Below are positions 36,301 to 47,037 of a DNA stretch of 64,000 bases, in pieces. Source of the stretch: Panicum virgatum (lineage: Eukaryota; Streptophyta; Magnoliopsida; Poales; Poaceae); assembly GCF_016808335.1 (NCBI RefSeq), contig NC_053149.1, positions 19,068,733-19,132,732 on the forward strand, given 5' to 3'. The stretch's first letter is position 1. Each line of letters begins with the position of its first letter. Position numbers and translations under genes: made by a program. The notes beneath the pieces were generated by a model that saw only the letters and a list, made by a program, of their open reading frames with translations, did not search any database and had not been told where the DNA came from.

Positions 36301-36769
36301 GGTTCCGGAGGTGGTGCGCGACGTTCCCCTTGCGCCCCGTGAAGAAGTTGTCCACGACGATGACGCTGTCGCCGCGCTCCACCAGCCGGTCCACCAGGTG
36401 GCTCCCCACGAAGCCGGCGCCGCCCGTCACGAGCACCCGCAGCGCGCGCCGCCGCAGGCCCAGGGGCACCTTGCCGCCGACGGAGGACTCGCGGAAGGAC
36501 GGGTGCCCGCCGATGGCGAGGTGGCCGAATCCGGCCGACGCGGCGGGGTAGGACGAGGTGGATGTGGAGGAGGAGGAGGAGAAGGTGAAGAGGGCGGCGG
36601 CGAAGAGCATGCCGGCGAGGGCGAAGACGGGGCGGTGCTCGGCGGCGGCGTAGCGGGCGGCGCGGGAGAGCCAGGAGAGCGGCTTGGAGGGCTTCGGGGA
36701 GTACTCCCCGCCGTTGGAGGCGGAGCCGTGCGCCGCGGCGCCGCGCCGGTTCGTCAGCTCCGACGCCAT
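33368..36769 (-). CDS. UXS: UDP-glucuronic acid decarboxylase (UDP-xylose synthase), membrane-anchored type
   Basis: Converts UDP-glucuronate to UDP-xylose with bound NAD, supplying xylose for xylan and xyloglucan; the form with an N-terminal anchor acts in the Golgi. Six exons on the minus strand: 36769-36179, 35377-35230, 34537-34458, 34367-34284, 34188-34114, 33685-33368; 431 residues. Residues about 47-64 ([17 protein letters not shown]) form the single membrane segment. The NAD-binding motif GGAGFVG is at 116-122. The active-site Tyr/Lys pair sits in CYDEGKR (about 252 and 256), with the [12 protein letters not shown] strand before it. The start chosen (MASEL) matches the family; an in-frame ATG lies eight codons upstream. 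Intron 1 has AT-AC ends of U12 type. No damage seen. Confidence 0.95.
35378..36178 (-). other. U12-type AT-AC intron (UXS intron 1)
   Basis: On the minus strand the intron opens with ATATCCTT, the U12 5' splice-site consensus, and ends GGCAC. A CTTTAACC branch-like element lies about 15 nt before the end. Joining ...AAGACCATC to AAGACAAATG keeps the frame and restores the conserved KTIKTNVVG stretch. No GT-AG pair nearby gives a continuous frame. The other UXS introns are GT-AG. Confidence 0.88.
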
Positions 36770-37072
36770 CTCCGGCGAAGGGCCCGGGCGCAAATTTCAG
36801 TTGGGGATTTGGATCGGTCTGCGAAGTAGGACGACGGAAGGAGTCGGCAGGGAGCGAAGAAAAGGTTTATATGTGCGAGACGAGAGGTGAACCAGAGCTG
36901 CGCGTTGAAACGATACGGGACGTCGGATCGGCGGTGGACGGCAGATATGGTAGTTTTGCCGGTGCGGCACGCCACCTCGCCAACGCTCACCGCTTTCCCC
37001 GCTTCTTGCTCCACGACCTCACCAACGCTAAAACAGATCTCCTAAAAAAGGATAAAGTAGGTTTTAACAACG
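36770..37072 (-). promoter_or_regulatory. UXS 5' untranslated region and promoter (approximate)
   Basis: Region upstream of the UXS start codon. GC content is moderate and no convincing TATA box was found. A Stowaway MITE begins at 37075, so the native promoter is short or extends past it. Confidence 0.35.
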
Positions 37073-37074
37073 TA

Positions 37075-37332
37075 CTCTCAGCGTTCCAAATTATAAATCA
37101 TTTTAAAAATCTTAGAGAGTCAAAATTATATAAATTTGATCAAATTTATATAACAAAATAATAACATTTACGATACCAATTAAGTATCATTAGATTCTTT
37201 GTTAGTTATATTTTCATAGTATACCTATTTGATGTCATAAATTTTTGTGTTTCTCTCTATAATTTTGGTCAAACTTTGAGATGGTGACTCTCCAGGATTC
37301 TTGGAATGACTTATAATTTAGAACGGAGGGAG
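37075..37332. repeat. Stowaway-type MITE
   Basis: Left end ctctcagcgttccaaattata and right end tataatttagaacggagggag are imperfect inverted repeats of the familiar ctccctccgttc family. TA flanks both ends (37073-37074 and 37333-37334). Tc1/mariner-derived, non-coding. Confidence 0.85.
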
Positions 37333-38020
37333 TATATCAAGCAAATTTCAATGAAGATTCAAAGAGGTTAACCCAAGTTTTAGCTAAAAATGAATTATGA
37401 ATACATTTCCAACTTCCAACTGACCAAATGGGAATTTAAACAAAACTACATTAAATATTTTGGAACCACTATACTATACATGTTCCAAACTTGTTTAGCA
37501 TGTTAAGTGTTTAGCACACTCACTCACACCAATCGCTCTGTTCAGCTAGCTTGTTAGTTAGCCAGCCAGTAGTATTTTTTTATAACATCAAATTAGAATT
37601 AGCCACCAATCAACAATATTTTTCTCTTATAACAAATCAGCACCAGCTACCGGCCACAGCCAATCGAAGAATCATTAATATCTAGTCACCCGTCCCTCTA
37701 TTACGCATATCCGGAAGCAACTGCACATTGAGGACTGCACACACTCACACACACACAATTTGGACCCCTGATTTTCTCAGATGAACGGCCAGATTGAATG
37801 CTAAAGTAGTAGTGATCTGCACCTGGTAATGAGAAATGCTACAGTACCGCATAGTGATGAGCAGTGATTCACCTCTCCATTGACGACTGCTTAATTAAGT
37901 TGCAACTGCTACTACAAGTGCACACAATCTGTGTCCCCACCTTGACCTGTTCCCGATCGGGATGGATCCTTGACAGTTGACACGGGAAAGGTATAGCGGC
38001 ACCGGCTAGTTACAGACTTA
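37333..38020. other. intergenic, with a MITE fragment
   Basis: No gene seen. 37541-37665 holds another copy of the ccagccagtagtattttttt MITE family. A short (CA)n stretch lies at 37738-37758. Confidence 0.5.
37541..37665. repeat. MITE copy, ccagccagtagt family
   Basis: Contains gttagccagccagtagta, tttttttataaca and ataacaaatcagcaccagct, shared with 28097-28237 and 9779-9898. Ends are not sharply defined. Confidence 0.5.
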
Positions 38021-39354
38021 GACTGAGTCCAACAGCCGAGGCATCAGTCAAGGCAAAAGCAAAATGCATCTCCCATCGGCACTGCGCGCGCGGCACCTTC
38101 TCCAACAGGCGAGGCAACACGCGAGGCAAACTGCCGTCGCTGGAGAGAGAAGGTGCAAATATACACTCCTCTCTCCTCAAATGCAAACTACCGTCGCTCG
38201 AGGCGCCGCCGCCGGTGGGAGGGGAGCGGAGGAGAGGGGTCCGGGGAACTCCAGCGGAGGAGAGCGCTGGAGGACGGGACTCCGCCGCCGTCTCCCGCAC
38301 CCGCCGCTCCTCCCGCCGCACCTGCCATGGCCTCCGCCGCACGCCTTGCCGCGCGACTGCCCCCTGGAGCTCCCCCGCCCGCGTCCGCGCCGTTCCGCTC
38401 GCCACGCTGCGGTCCGCACCGCTCCCTCCCCGGCGGGCGAGAGCTCCGCCCCGCCGCAGCCTTGGGCGGGCGAGCTCCGCGCGCGAGCAGCTCCGCCTCG
38501 CGGGCAGGCGAGCTCCGCGCCGCCACACAACGTGCAGGAGCAGAGGACGCCGAGGAGCAGGGGAGGTTGGGTCTTCCTCCTCTCCGGCGGATCCCGGCGA
38601 CCGCGAGCCTCCTTCCCCTTCTCTCCCTCCTCTCCGACGGATCCCCCTTGGCCCGCGGTCCCGGCGTGCATCCGGGCGGTGCGCTCCACTACGCCGCCGC
38701 CGTGCGCGCGGCCCACGGCGAGAGCAGCCCGGAGGACCGCCTTGCCGCGGCGGCGACGCATCCCCGCTTCTCCCTTACTCCCTTGTTCCCCATTGCAGCC
38801 GCCACCTCCATTGCCGCCGCCGGTCGTCATCGATTTGCCCCGTCCGGTGAGCCCCTTCTCGATTGCTCACGCCTACGGCGCCCCCTCATCATCATCGACC
38901 AATTCCGGTCCTCACCCGGCCGATTCCCCTTCTGCAGGTCCTCCCCGGCGGAGCTCCACCACCGGCACCGCCTGTCCTCGCTGCGCCGCCCCTTCCGCCG
39001 CCTCTCTCCACGCGCGCTGCCGTCGGTGAGGCTCGCCGCCTCTTCCTCTCCGCCATGCGCACGCGAGCTCGACCCCGCCTACTTTGCTCCGCTGGCGCCG
39101 CTGTCCGCCGTTGCTGCAGCGTCGCGCGTGTTGTGTCGCACGCGCGCAGGGGCCGCGCCGTGGGCGCGCTCTCGCCCTGGGTCAAGGCAAGTGCACAGCC
39201 TTGACCCGGCACGGGGAAGCTGCTGGGTGCGTTGTTGGAGGTTTTGGCTCGCGTTGTTGGAGACAGCCACTTTTGCTTGAGCGATGTATCCACTGTGCGC
39301 GATGCAAATGAAGGAATGCATCCCGTATTTTGCAACGCGTTGTTGGAGTCAGTC
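38021..39354. mobile_element. TIR element with GC-rich interior and TTA target duplication
   Basis: Left end GACTGAGTCCAACAGC and right end (reverse complement) GACTGACTCCAACAAC match at 14 of 16 positions. TTA lies directly outside both ends (38018-38020, 39355-39357), as in PIF/Harbinger elements. Subterminal words ctccaacaggcgaggcaa / ctccaacaacgcgagccaa are shared. The interior, about 38200-39180, is extremely GC-rich and open in several frames on both strands. That is more likely base composition or captured promoter/exon sequence than a functional gene. No transposase is recognisable. Confidence 0.6.
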
Positions 39355-39994
39355 TTACAACATGCATATGAGCTCATCTGCAATATCGACCACTATGACC
39401 TAATGCCTATTAGGGTTAGTTTAGGGTTGTTCTCGTACAAAGTCTAAAAACTTACTCTCTCCATTTCTAAATGTTAATATATATATTTTTGTATAAATTT
39501 GATTAAAATTGGACTAGTTTAACTTACAACAAACCTAACACGATACGTAAAGAAAAATTATAGCGTAGAAAAAGAAGATGCGTAAATTTGGGACTCTACA
39601 TGTGGTAAATTTGATTTGGAACTTTACATGTGGTAAATGACGGTTTCACCATGGAATCAGTGAACGTTTAAAAATGCGCGCCGTCAGTTGGATCCATGCC
39701 ACTCCAACTTCTTGAAATTGGATTTCATGTTGAAATCCATGCCATTGAGTGGCATGATTTTGAACATGAAACCCAATTTCACGGAGTTGTGGTGGCATGA
39801 ATCGAATTTTCCCTAGTTGATAACATATTAATACTCTAGCTCTGTACGACACTGAAAATACTAGAGGTAAACTCATCCTGGCTTTCATAAATTTGTCCTT
39901 GTATTTGCTCCTACGTTAAGTAGATTGGTTTCTATGTCCAAGAAAAAAGCAAATAGAATCGGACACATGTAGTGGATGAAACATAGACCATTTG
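39355..39994. other. intergenic with small repeats
   Basis: 39445-39560 carries one end of a Stowaway-like MITE (ttactctctccatttctaaa). 39687-39799 is a foldback. No gene seen. Confidence 0.5.
39687..39799. repeat. foldback of about 113 bp
   Basis: catgccactccaacttc..gaaattggatttcatgtt at the left pairs with aacatgaaacccaatttc..ggagttgtggtggcatg at the right around a short catgccattgagtggcatg core. It could fold into one long hairpin. Confidence 0.7.
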
Positions 39995-41072
39995 TGTCGT
40001 GGTTCAAGTAGGAGGGTCACAGCCGGGTGGCGTAGTGCACCCGCCTAATCCCAGAGGATGTTTACTCGGGAAAGTGCAAGCTATTTCTCAGATCTACTCA
40101 TGAAGCAAGAACACAAGAACACACGAGGATTTAGAGTGGTTCGGGCCGCCGGAGAGTAATACCCTACGTCCACTGAGAGTTCTATTGTACTAGAGTTCGT
40201 GGATGAGTCTATCCTCTGCCTCTAGAGCCCCCTTCTCGGACTTGAGTGATTCTCTAGCGGGCGTCCCCCTTTTATAGCGCAAGGACGATGCATACACAAG
40301 CATTGGACCCCGACAGGTGGGCCCAACAAGGATGTATATTTCACTATTAAAAAGACACTAATGGTGCTACAGTGGTTGAGAACCTCTTCCCGGATATGCT
40401 TCATTGCATTGTAGACCCTCTGACTGAAGGGAGTCTTCACTTGTCCCATCGGCGAGGCGCCCGTTGAGGCAGTGTAGATTGCGGCGTAGACTATTGGGTC
40501 TACCGCGTAGGTGTTATGATATTCCGTTGCCGAGCTGTCGTGTCTAACTGGCGTAGCAGACTAACGCGCGTGGCGTGGGTGGCGCCAGCGGCTGTACTGC
40601 GCGCCTTGGTAATGTGCAATCAGCAGTACAGCCTGGCAAAAGTCTCCTCGGGCTCTGCTGTGGCAGAGCGCACTTAACGTCTCCCGTATTGAATGCGGTA
40701 GGTGGGCGAGTCTTCCCGAGGAAGCTAGGTGGCCGCGCGCGTGCCTGTACCTACGGACATGTGGCGGCTCCGGACCCCCTTAGGCGGGGTGTCTGCTCCC
40801 TCCCCGCTGAGGGGTCCGGATAGTATATGGGGGTCCGGGACCCGGTGGGAGGTCCGGGGCCCCCGGTTGTTTTGGCTCAGCGCTCCCCTCTTCGGGACAC
40901 GTGGTGACACCGGACCCGTCCCCGAGCGGGGAGCGGGTCCGGGACTGTTGGTCTGGTGTGGTGGAGGCGGACCCCAGGGGTCCTGTTGTTCAGCTCATTA
41001 GGGCGTAGTTGCAGATAACTACGCGAGTCTTGACATAGCAAGAGGGGGTACCCTATTCCAGAGGTACCGACA
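39995..41072 (-). repeat. 3' LTR of the non-autonomous element
   Basis: 1,078 bp, starting TGTCGTGG and ending ACCGACA on the plus strand. It differs from the partner by scattered substitutions. Confidence 0.9.
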
Positions 41073-41122
41073 GTGGCCCCCGGGCCCACCTTGGGGGAGG
41101 TACGAACCTGCAGGTGGGGCCA

Positions 41123-41707
41123 TTATCGTGACGCAATCCTGATTGCGTTGTCGTGCTTATGTTGAGAGCGGGTGCTCCGGACCCCTTCAAGGCCGTAGCA
41201 CTTGTTGCCAGGTTCTGGTACTAGAGCGCTCTCCGCAGGGTAGCGAAGGTGCAGGATTAGGGTACGGAACCAAGCTAAGTGGCTGCACGGACCTCGATCC
41301 GCCCAGGGAGCGAGCACCACTTCCCCGGACCCGGCTCCAGGCGACCATGGCGAGTGGTCTCCGCCGATGCGGGCCACCGGAGTGGACCTGGGCGACCGTG
41401 GCGAGCGGTCTCCGCCGGAGCGGGCCACCGGAGTGGACTTGGGCGACCGTGGCGAGCGGTCTCCGCTAGAGCGGGCCACCGGAGTGGACTTGGAAGACCG
41501 TGGCGAGCGGTCTCCGCCGAAGCGGGCCACTGGAGTGGATTTGGGCGACTGTGGCGAGCGGTCTTCTCCGGAGCGGGCCACCGGAGTGGACTTGGGCGAC
41601 CATGGCGAGCGGTCTCCGCCGGAGCGGGCCACCGGAGTGGACTTGGATTGTCGCCAACGATCAACGAGATACATCACCGGTCCTCGTGGCAAGGCATAGG
41701 GAACCAT
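41123..41707 (-). CDS. repeat-containing open frame in the non-autonomous element (doubtful)
   Basis: A 194-residue minus-strand frame whose middle is six 17-residue repeats of the type KSTPVARSGGDRSPRSP. Because the DNA repeat unit is 51 bp, several frames on both strands stay open through it. Openness is therefore weak evidence of coding. It lies where a gag might be expected but has no gag features. No function can be assigned. Confidence 0.25.
   Translation of the reverse strand: MVPYALPRGPVMYLVDRWRQSKSTPVARSGGDRSPWSPKSTPVARSGEDRSPQSPKSTPVARFGGDRSPRSSKSTPVARSSGDRSPRSPKSTPVARSGGDRSPRSPRSTPVARIGGDHSPWSPGAGSGEVVLAPWADRGPCSHLAWFRTLILHLRYPAESALVPEPGNKCYGLEGVRSTRSQHKHDNAIRIASR
41340..41648. 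repeat. minisatellite, six copies of a 51-bp unit
   Basis: The unit runs gcgaccgtggcgagcggtct, ccgccggagcgggccaccgg, agtggacttgg. Copies differ at a few positions (for example ctagag, ccgaag and tctccggag variants), and all appear to keep the 51-bp length. Confidence 0.92.
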
Positions 41708-43116
41708 GCCTTATACTAGAAAGGAGTCCGGACCCCTAGGTACAGCAGCCTCGGATACTAGGGCACTCGTAACAGGGTAGTGAAGTGCGTAGGCTTAGGG
41801 TACATTACCAGGCTAAGCGGCTACGCAGAACTTCTTCACCCCAGGGTACAAGCATTACTTCTCCGGTGCAGGTCCCTAGGAGTTTGGACCTCCTTCCAGC
41901 TAGAAGGGGTGTCCCAACCTGTCCATAAGCCAGCAACTCAACTTGGATTATTAACGACAATAAAAGACTCCGTATGGAAGAAGGAAACGTGCAAGCTGAA
42001 TGGACAAGTGCCATTTAAGTTAATGTAAAGATAGGACTGAGACAACAAATCTCCTTCATTACTTGATTCGTGGTGTACATCAGAGGTCGGGATTACGAGG
42101 GCGGACCTCTACCACTTTGGACCACTTGCTGGTGTCCCCTGTTTGTGTGATGAAGCCAGAGGTCGGGTTTACAAGGGCGGACATTTACCGCACTGGACCA
42201 CACGTAGGCACCATATCATTACAAAAGGAGAAACACACTCAATCCTATCTAGTGGTAACCTACAGCTGTCATTCGTAAGGCATGCACTTTCCAGCCGGAG
42301 TGGAACTGCCATCTTGGAGATTCCTTAGTTGTTGGGGGCAGGGGCGCCATGGACGTGCTTATACAGCATTATCTAGCATCACCTCGGGAGCTTGTAGGGC
42401 CCTCCTTTGCTCAAGCGCTGTTTCATGCTTAGTTTGCATGAGAACAACTTCTTTGGCTTTGAATGGGAGTGGCCCTGCCGTTGCCACTGCCGTCGGAAGC
42501 CAGCCCGATGGCCGCTCATAGTGAGCTGAAGCCAACTTGACACCCTGGCACAGCGGATGGACGGGTGCTCGTTTGGACGAGCACGAAGCGTGGAGAAGGG
42601 GGGTCGTTCGCTGGCTCCACTTTGGTGCTGGCACAGGGCCCCCGCGCCTTGCGGTGGAGGTCGATGCCTGTCTGCAGCAGCTCCAAGGAAGGCTTGAGCC
42701 AGGCGAGGGAGAAGGCGACAGACATCCTTCCCGAGCCACAGCCGTTGGCTCCAGCTCCATCTTGAGAGGAAACCTTGAGCCGACGTCGTGCCGATGGAGG
42801 GGGCTCCCGGTGGTTGCTTGAGAGAAAACCTTGGGCTGACGCTGGGGTGTTGCAGGGGGACACGCAGCAGGTGTCGCCCCTGCGCGCCACCGTGCCGGCT
42901 CTGAGGTGTCATAGTGGCGACGCACAGCAGGCGCCGCTGCCGTGCGCCACCGCTCCGAGGACACTGCTGCCTCGGTGTCAGGGCATGCGGCGTAGGCGAC
43001 GCCGTTCCACTCTTCATCTTCTCGTCGTCGTTGCAGAGGATGAGCTCAACCCCAGAAACCAGGAGGTGAGCGAAGATCTGGCCAACGCTTGCGCGATCCC
43101 CACGGACGGCGCTAGA

Positions 43117-44194
43117 TGTCGTGGCTCAAGGAGGAGGGCCACAACCGGGTGGCGTAGTGCACCCACCTAATCCCAGAGGGTGGTTACTCGGGAAAGTGCA
43201 AGTTATTCCTCAGATCTACTCATGAAGCAAGAACACAAGAACACACGAGGATTTAGAGTGGTTCGGGCCGCCGGAGCGCAATACCCTACGTCCACTGAGA
43301 GTTCTATTGTACTAGAGTTCGTGGATGAGTCTATCCTCTGCCTCTAGAGCCCCCTTCTCAGACTTAAGTGATTCTCTAGCGGGCGTCCCCCTTTTATAGC
43401 GCAAGGACGACGCGTACACAAGCATTGGACCCCGACAGGTGGGCCCAACAAGGATGTATATTTCACTATTAAAAAGACACTAATGGTGCTACAGTGGTTG
43501 AGAACCTCTTCCCGGATATGCTTCATTGCATTGTAGACCCTCTGACTGAAGGGAGTCTTCACTTGTCCCATCGGCGAGGCGCCCGTTGAGGCAGTGTAGG
43601 TTGTGGCGTAGACTGTTGGGTCTACCGCGTAGGTGTTATGATACTCCGTTGCTGAGCTGTCGTGTCTAACTGGCGTAGCAGACTGACGCGCGTGGCGTGG
43701 GTGGTGCTAGCGGCTGTACTGCGTGCCTTGGTAACGCGCAATCAGCAGTACAGCCTGGCAAAAGTCTCCTCGGGCTCTGCTGTGGCAGAGCGCACTTAAC
43801 GTCTCCCGCATTGAATGCGGTAGGTGGGCGAGTCTTCCCGAGGAAGCTAGGTGGCCGCACGCGTGCCTGCGTCTGCGGACATGTGGCGGCTTTGGACCCC
43901 CTTAGGCGGGGGTGTCTGCTCGCTCCCCGCTGAGGGGTCCGGATAGTATGTGGGGGTCCGGGACCCGGTGGGAGGTCCGGGCCCCCCGACTGTTTTGGCT
44001 TAGCGCTCCCCTCTTCGGGACACGTGGTGACACCGGACCCGTCCCCGAGAGGGGAGCGGGTCCGGGACTGTTGGTCTGGTGTGGCGGAGGCGGACCCAGG
44101 GGTCCGGTTGTTTAGCTCCTTAGGGCGTAGTTACAGATAACTACGCGAGTCTTGACATAGCAAGAGGGAGTACCCTAGTCCAGAGGTACCGACA
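43117..44194 (-). repeat. 5' LTR of the non-autonomous element
   Basis: 1,078 bp, same ends as 39995-41072. A TATA box lies on the minus strand at about 43400. Confidence 0.9.
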
Positions 44195-44260
44195 TTTTGG
44201 TTCATGGGACTAATGCATTCCTGCACTTTAGTCCCTAAATATTCAAATAGGAGAGACTAA

Positions 44261-45092
44261 CACTACTACAAAAATCTTTTCAAAGGTGGTTGTTTTTTTA
44301 TTTTTTCAAAGGCGGACAGAGCCAACCGCATCTGCGCAAACATCACTGTTAATGACACATTTTCAGAGGCGATTTTCAGGCCGCCTCTGTTTATAGAGTA
44401 GAAAAACAAAAAAAACCATCGGGCCCGCCGAGTCCATCGGGCAGTGTGCTGCCGCGTCCGCCGCCGCCGCCGGCGCGTCTGCGCCGCCCGCCCGTGTCTG
44501 CACCGCCGCGGCGGCCTGCCGCCCCATGCCCTCCGCAGCCAACCTGAGCGCGGCTGCGCCGCTCCCACCACCGCCGCTGAGGGTGGCCTGCCCGCGCACC
44601 TCACCGCTGGTCGCCCGAGCACGAGATACGAGTTGCCGCCACCGGGGAAGGCCGGATCCGGCCCTGCTCGGTGGATCCGAGCGGCCGCTGAGCGGGGCCG
44701 CTAAGCGAGAGAGGGCCGCTGCGAAGGGAGAGGGAGAACGGAGAGAGAGGGGTGGCGGCGGAGGAGAGGGAGAGGGAGAAGGGAGAGAGAAGCGAGAGAG
44801 AGAGTGAGAGAGAGAGAGTGCGGGAGAACCGCGGGAGGGAGAGAGAGGATGGAAGGGTTAGAGTTAGGGTTTATTATATACTCCTCTCAGCAACCGGGCT
44901 CAATTGGGTCCGTCTCTGAAAATTGGAGTATTAACAGAGGCGGACACTTTTACGCTGATCGCCTTTGTTAATAGATTTTGCCGCGGTTTTCTATAACCGC
45001 CTCAGTTAATAAGAAATAATAGAGGCGGATTTTTTCTGTGCCCGTCTTAGAGCTAATGAAAAGATCGCTGTTAATCAGTTTTTGTAGAAGTG
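44261..45092. mobile_element. small non-autonomous CACTA transposon
   Basis: Ends CACTACTACAAAAA and (reverse complement of the right end) CACTTCTACAAAAA, with a 3-bp target duplication TAA on both sides (44258-44260, 45093-45095). Subterminal words such as gaggcgg/ccgcctc recur in both orientations near the ends (44320-44400, 44930-45030), as in CACTA subterminal repeats. The interior is GC- then GA-rich, without a transposase. It sits 66 bp right of the LTR retrotransposon. Confidence 0.88.
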
Positions 45093-46515
45093 TAAAAGAG
45101 TCTAGAAGATGTTAAGACTAAAATCTATTATACCGTTTTGGAGGTACTTATTGGGACTACAGATCTACCGAAGCCCTACTTTTCCGGCGGCTACCCCCAA
45201 GTTTTCCAACCACTACCTGTGCATGCAGGAATAATGTGGTCTTTCGTACAATTCATTTAATGACTTGTAATCTTCTTTAGTCTCTAGTTTAAAACATGGA
45301 GGGACTAAAATTTTTATTTAAGAAGATTAAAATAAATTCTAGTACGATAGGAACCAAACAGGGCGATTTTTTTTTTGAAACCAACAGGGCGATAGTTAGG
45401 AAGAATGACTTGCCGAAATCCGTGCGTGATTGGCCCATGATTACCATGAACGAGACCAAGATGATAGCAGTAGCTTCAGCTAAAATCGTTATAGATTTGT
45501 AGCCCAGGCCGAAGAACGACACAGACGCTACTTCTGTCAGTTCTGTGCACGAAAATAAAAATCTGAGTCTCAGTCATTGCATACAGTACTAGCACGTTTG
45601 TTGCAACGATTGATGGGCAGCATAGCATCTTCCTCTAGTTTTCATCTGCCCAAGAGACATCTTTTATGGTGTTCCCTTTTACAAATTTGTCCCAGCTGCC
45701 TTTCAGGCTTTCACCTGATCTACTGCCTTCCAGGAGTGAACTGCAGAGCTCGATGGGCATACACTGCACGCAGGCACGTACCCCATAGAACTGCCAGAAG
45801 AGCACACAGCTCCATTTGGTCCATCATCATCCCATCCGTGGCCCATGGTTGTTCATTTCATCATTTTTGTGGCAATCGATCAGCTGGATCCTAGGGTTGG
45901 GGGTCCTCCATCGATCCTTTCACAAGATGTGCTAGTACCACTAGCATGCCAGAATTGTAAAAGGGTTCTAATTAAGAAAAGAGTACAAAGGTAGGGTGGC
46001 AAACCAATATGTTTCTGTCCTTGGTTTGGAAACTTTATTTATGCTGTTGTTCAATCACAAATTACTCATTTAGGGCAATGCTTTGCTGCTAAGAGTTGCC
46101 ATTTCGAGCAAGAGAAAGGATGAGCAAGAAATTTGGTATTCAGCTCGGATTTATTTGTCTTGTCATTTAGAGTTGCCTGTTAGGGTAGCGCTTTGCTAAT
46201 TAGTGTTATCTTTTCAAGTGAAAATAAAGAAGAATGGGAAAGAAACTGTTAGTGTTCCATTTTCCCTTGGTTGAAATGGATTCATTGCTACTGATCGCTC
46301 CAGTCCTTCAAAAGTTTTTTTTTTTAAGACGTAAGGTCCCAAAGTTTGAAAAGAAGGGTGACTTTGGAGAAGAGCTGAAAAAATTGTAGTCCTAGATTGG
46401 CAATGTTAAGGGGCTGACTTTGGGAGGCTATAAAATAAGTTTTTGTGAATAAATTTTGGGTACAAAGTACACCATTTTAAAGTAGAAAGTTTGGAGAATC
46501 CATTGGTGCCATTTG
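45093..46515. other. intergenic, no gene supported
   Basis: A MITE end reading ggaaccaaacagggc lies near 45350. The open frame at 45577-45894 has no recognisable domain and an unusual residue mix. Nothing else is assigned. Confidence 0.45.
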
Positions 46516-47037
46516 TGTTGGAATATTCGGTGAGGAAAACGGGAAAGGAGAAGAAGTCCAAAAGAAACCCATTAAGCGCCCTGATCGGGGGCCCAACCAG
46601 CCCATGGTTGTGACCCCAGGTCACCTAGCGCCATATAAAATAGGGGTGGGGGCCGGCACTTTTGACTGCAGAAAAAACTAGTCAAGAGCCAAAACCCTAA
46701 CCCTACAGCCGCCCGATCTACGGCGGCGCTGGAGTTACCTGAAGGTCACCGTGTCGCAGAGGGGACATTGTCGCTAGATTAGATGCCAGAAGGACGCCGG
46801 TACCCGCCGCGGACTTCCACGACTCCGACGAGTACGACGACGTCGACTCCGGTGAGTACTACTGCGCTGACGACTACGCCGGCCGAGATGGCCAGCGCAT
46901 CCGCTACGAACTGGATGCCACTACTCGCTGGTCTAGATCTATCTTTCTCATGTTTTACTTAAAGGTTGTGCTTACTTGAGTATATGTAGGTCCTGTAAGT
47001 TTAAGTTTTAAGTTCTAAGCCATGTTTAGATCCTACA
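46516..47037 (+). repeat. 5' LTR of the copia element
   Basis: 522 bp with a TATA-like catataaaatagg at about 46632. It is shorter than the right LTR because it lacks short segments, among them one after gtcaccgt. Confidence 0.92.

Larger units (their letters stand above)
39995..44194 (-). mobile_element. non-autonomous LTR retrotransposon (4.2 kb) with no pol genes
   Basis: Two LTRs of exactly 1,078 bp (39995-41072 and 43117-44194) flank a 2,044-bp internal region. The flanking 5 bp are ATTTG and TTTTG, a near-perfect target duplication. The minus orientation follows from the TATA box ctataaaagggg (plus-strand cccttttatag at 40268 and 43390). It is also supported by a primer-binding-site-like TAGCGCCGTCCGTGGGG next to the right LTR on the minus strand, and by a purine-rich GGTGGGCCCGGGGGCC next to the left LTR. 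No gag or pol domain can be recognised, so it must depend on a partner element. The interior carries a minisatellite (41340-41648). Confidence 0.88.

Noticed and set aside
36770..36793. Upstream in-frame ATG as the UXS start
   Set aside because: Family proteins begin at the MASEL position; the extra eight residues (MRPGPSPE) are not expected, though they cannot be excluded without transcript data.
38064..39280. Long open frames (up to 375 codons) on both strands
   Set aside because: Extreme GC content keeps several frames open at once. There is no domain, the residue mix is Arg/Pro/Ala-rich, and the frames lie inside a TIR element.
41279..41719. Plus-strand repeat proteins over the minisatellite
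   Set aside because: A 51-bp unit keeps all frames equally open, so openness is no evidence of coding.
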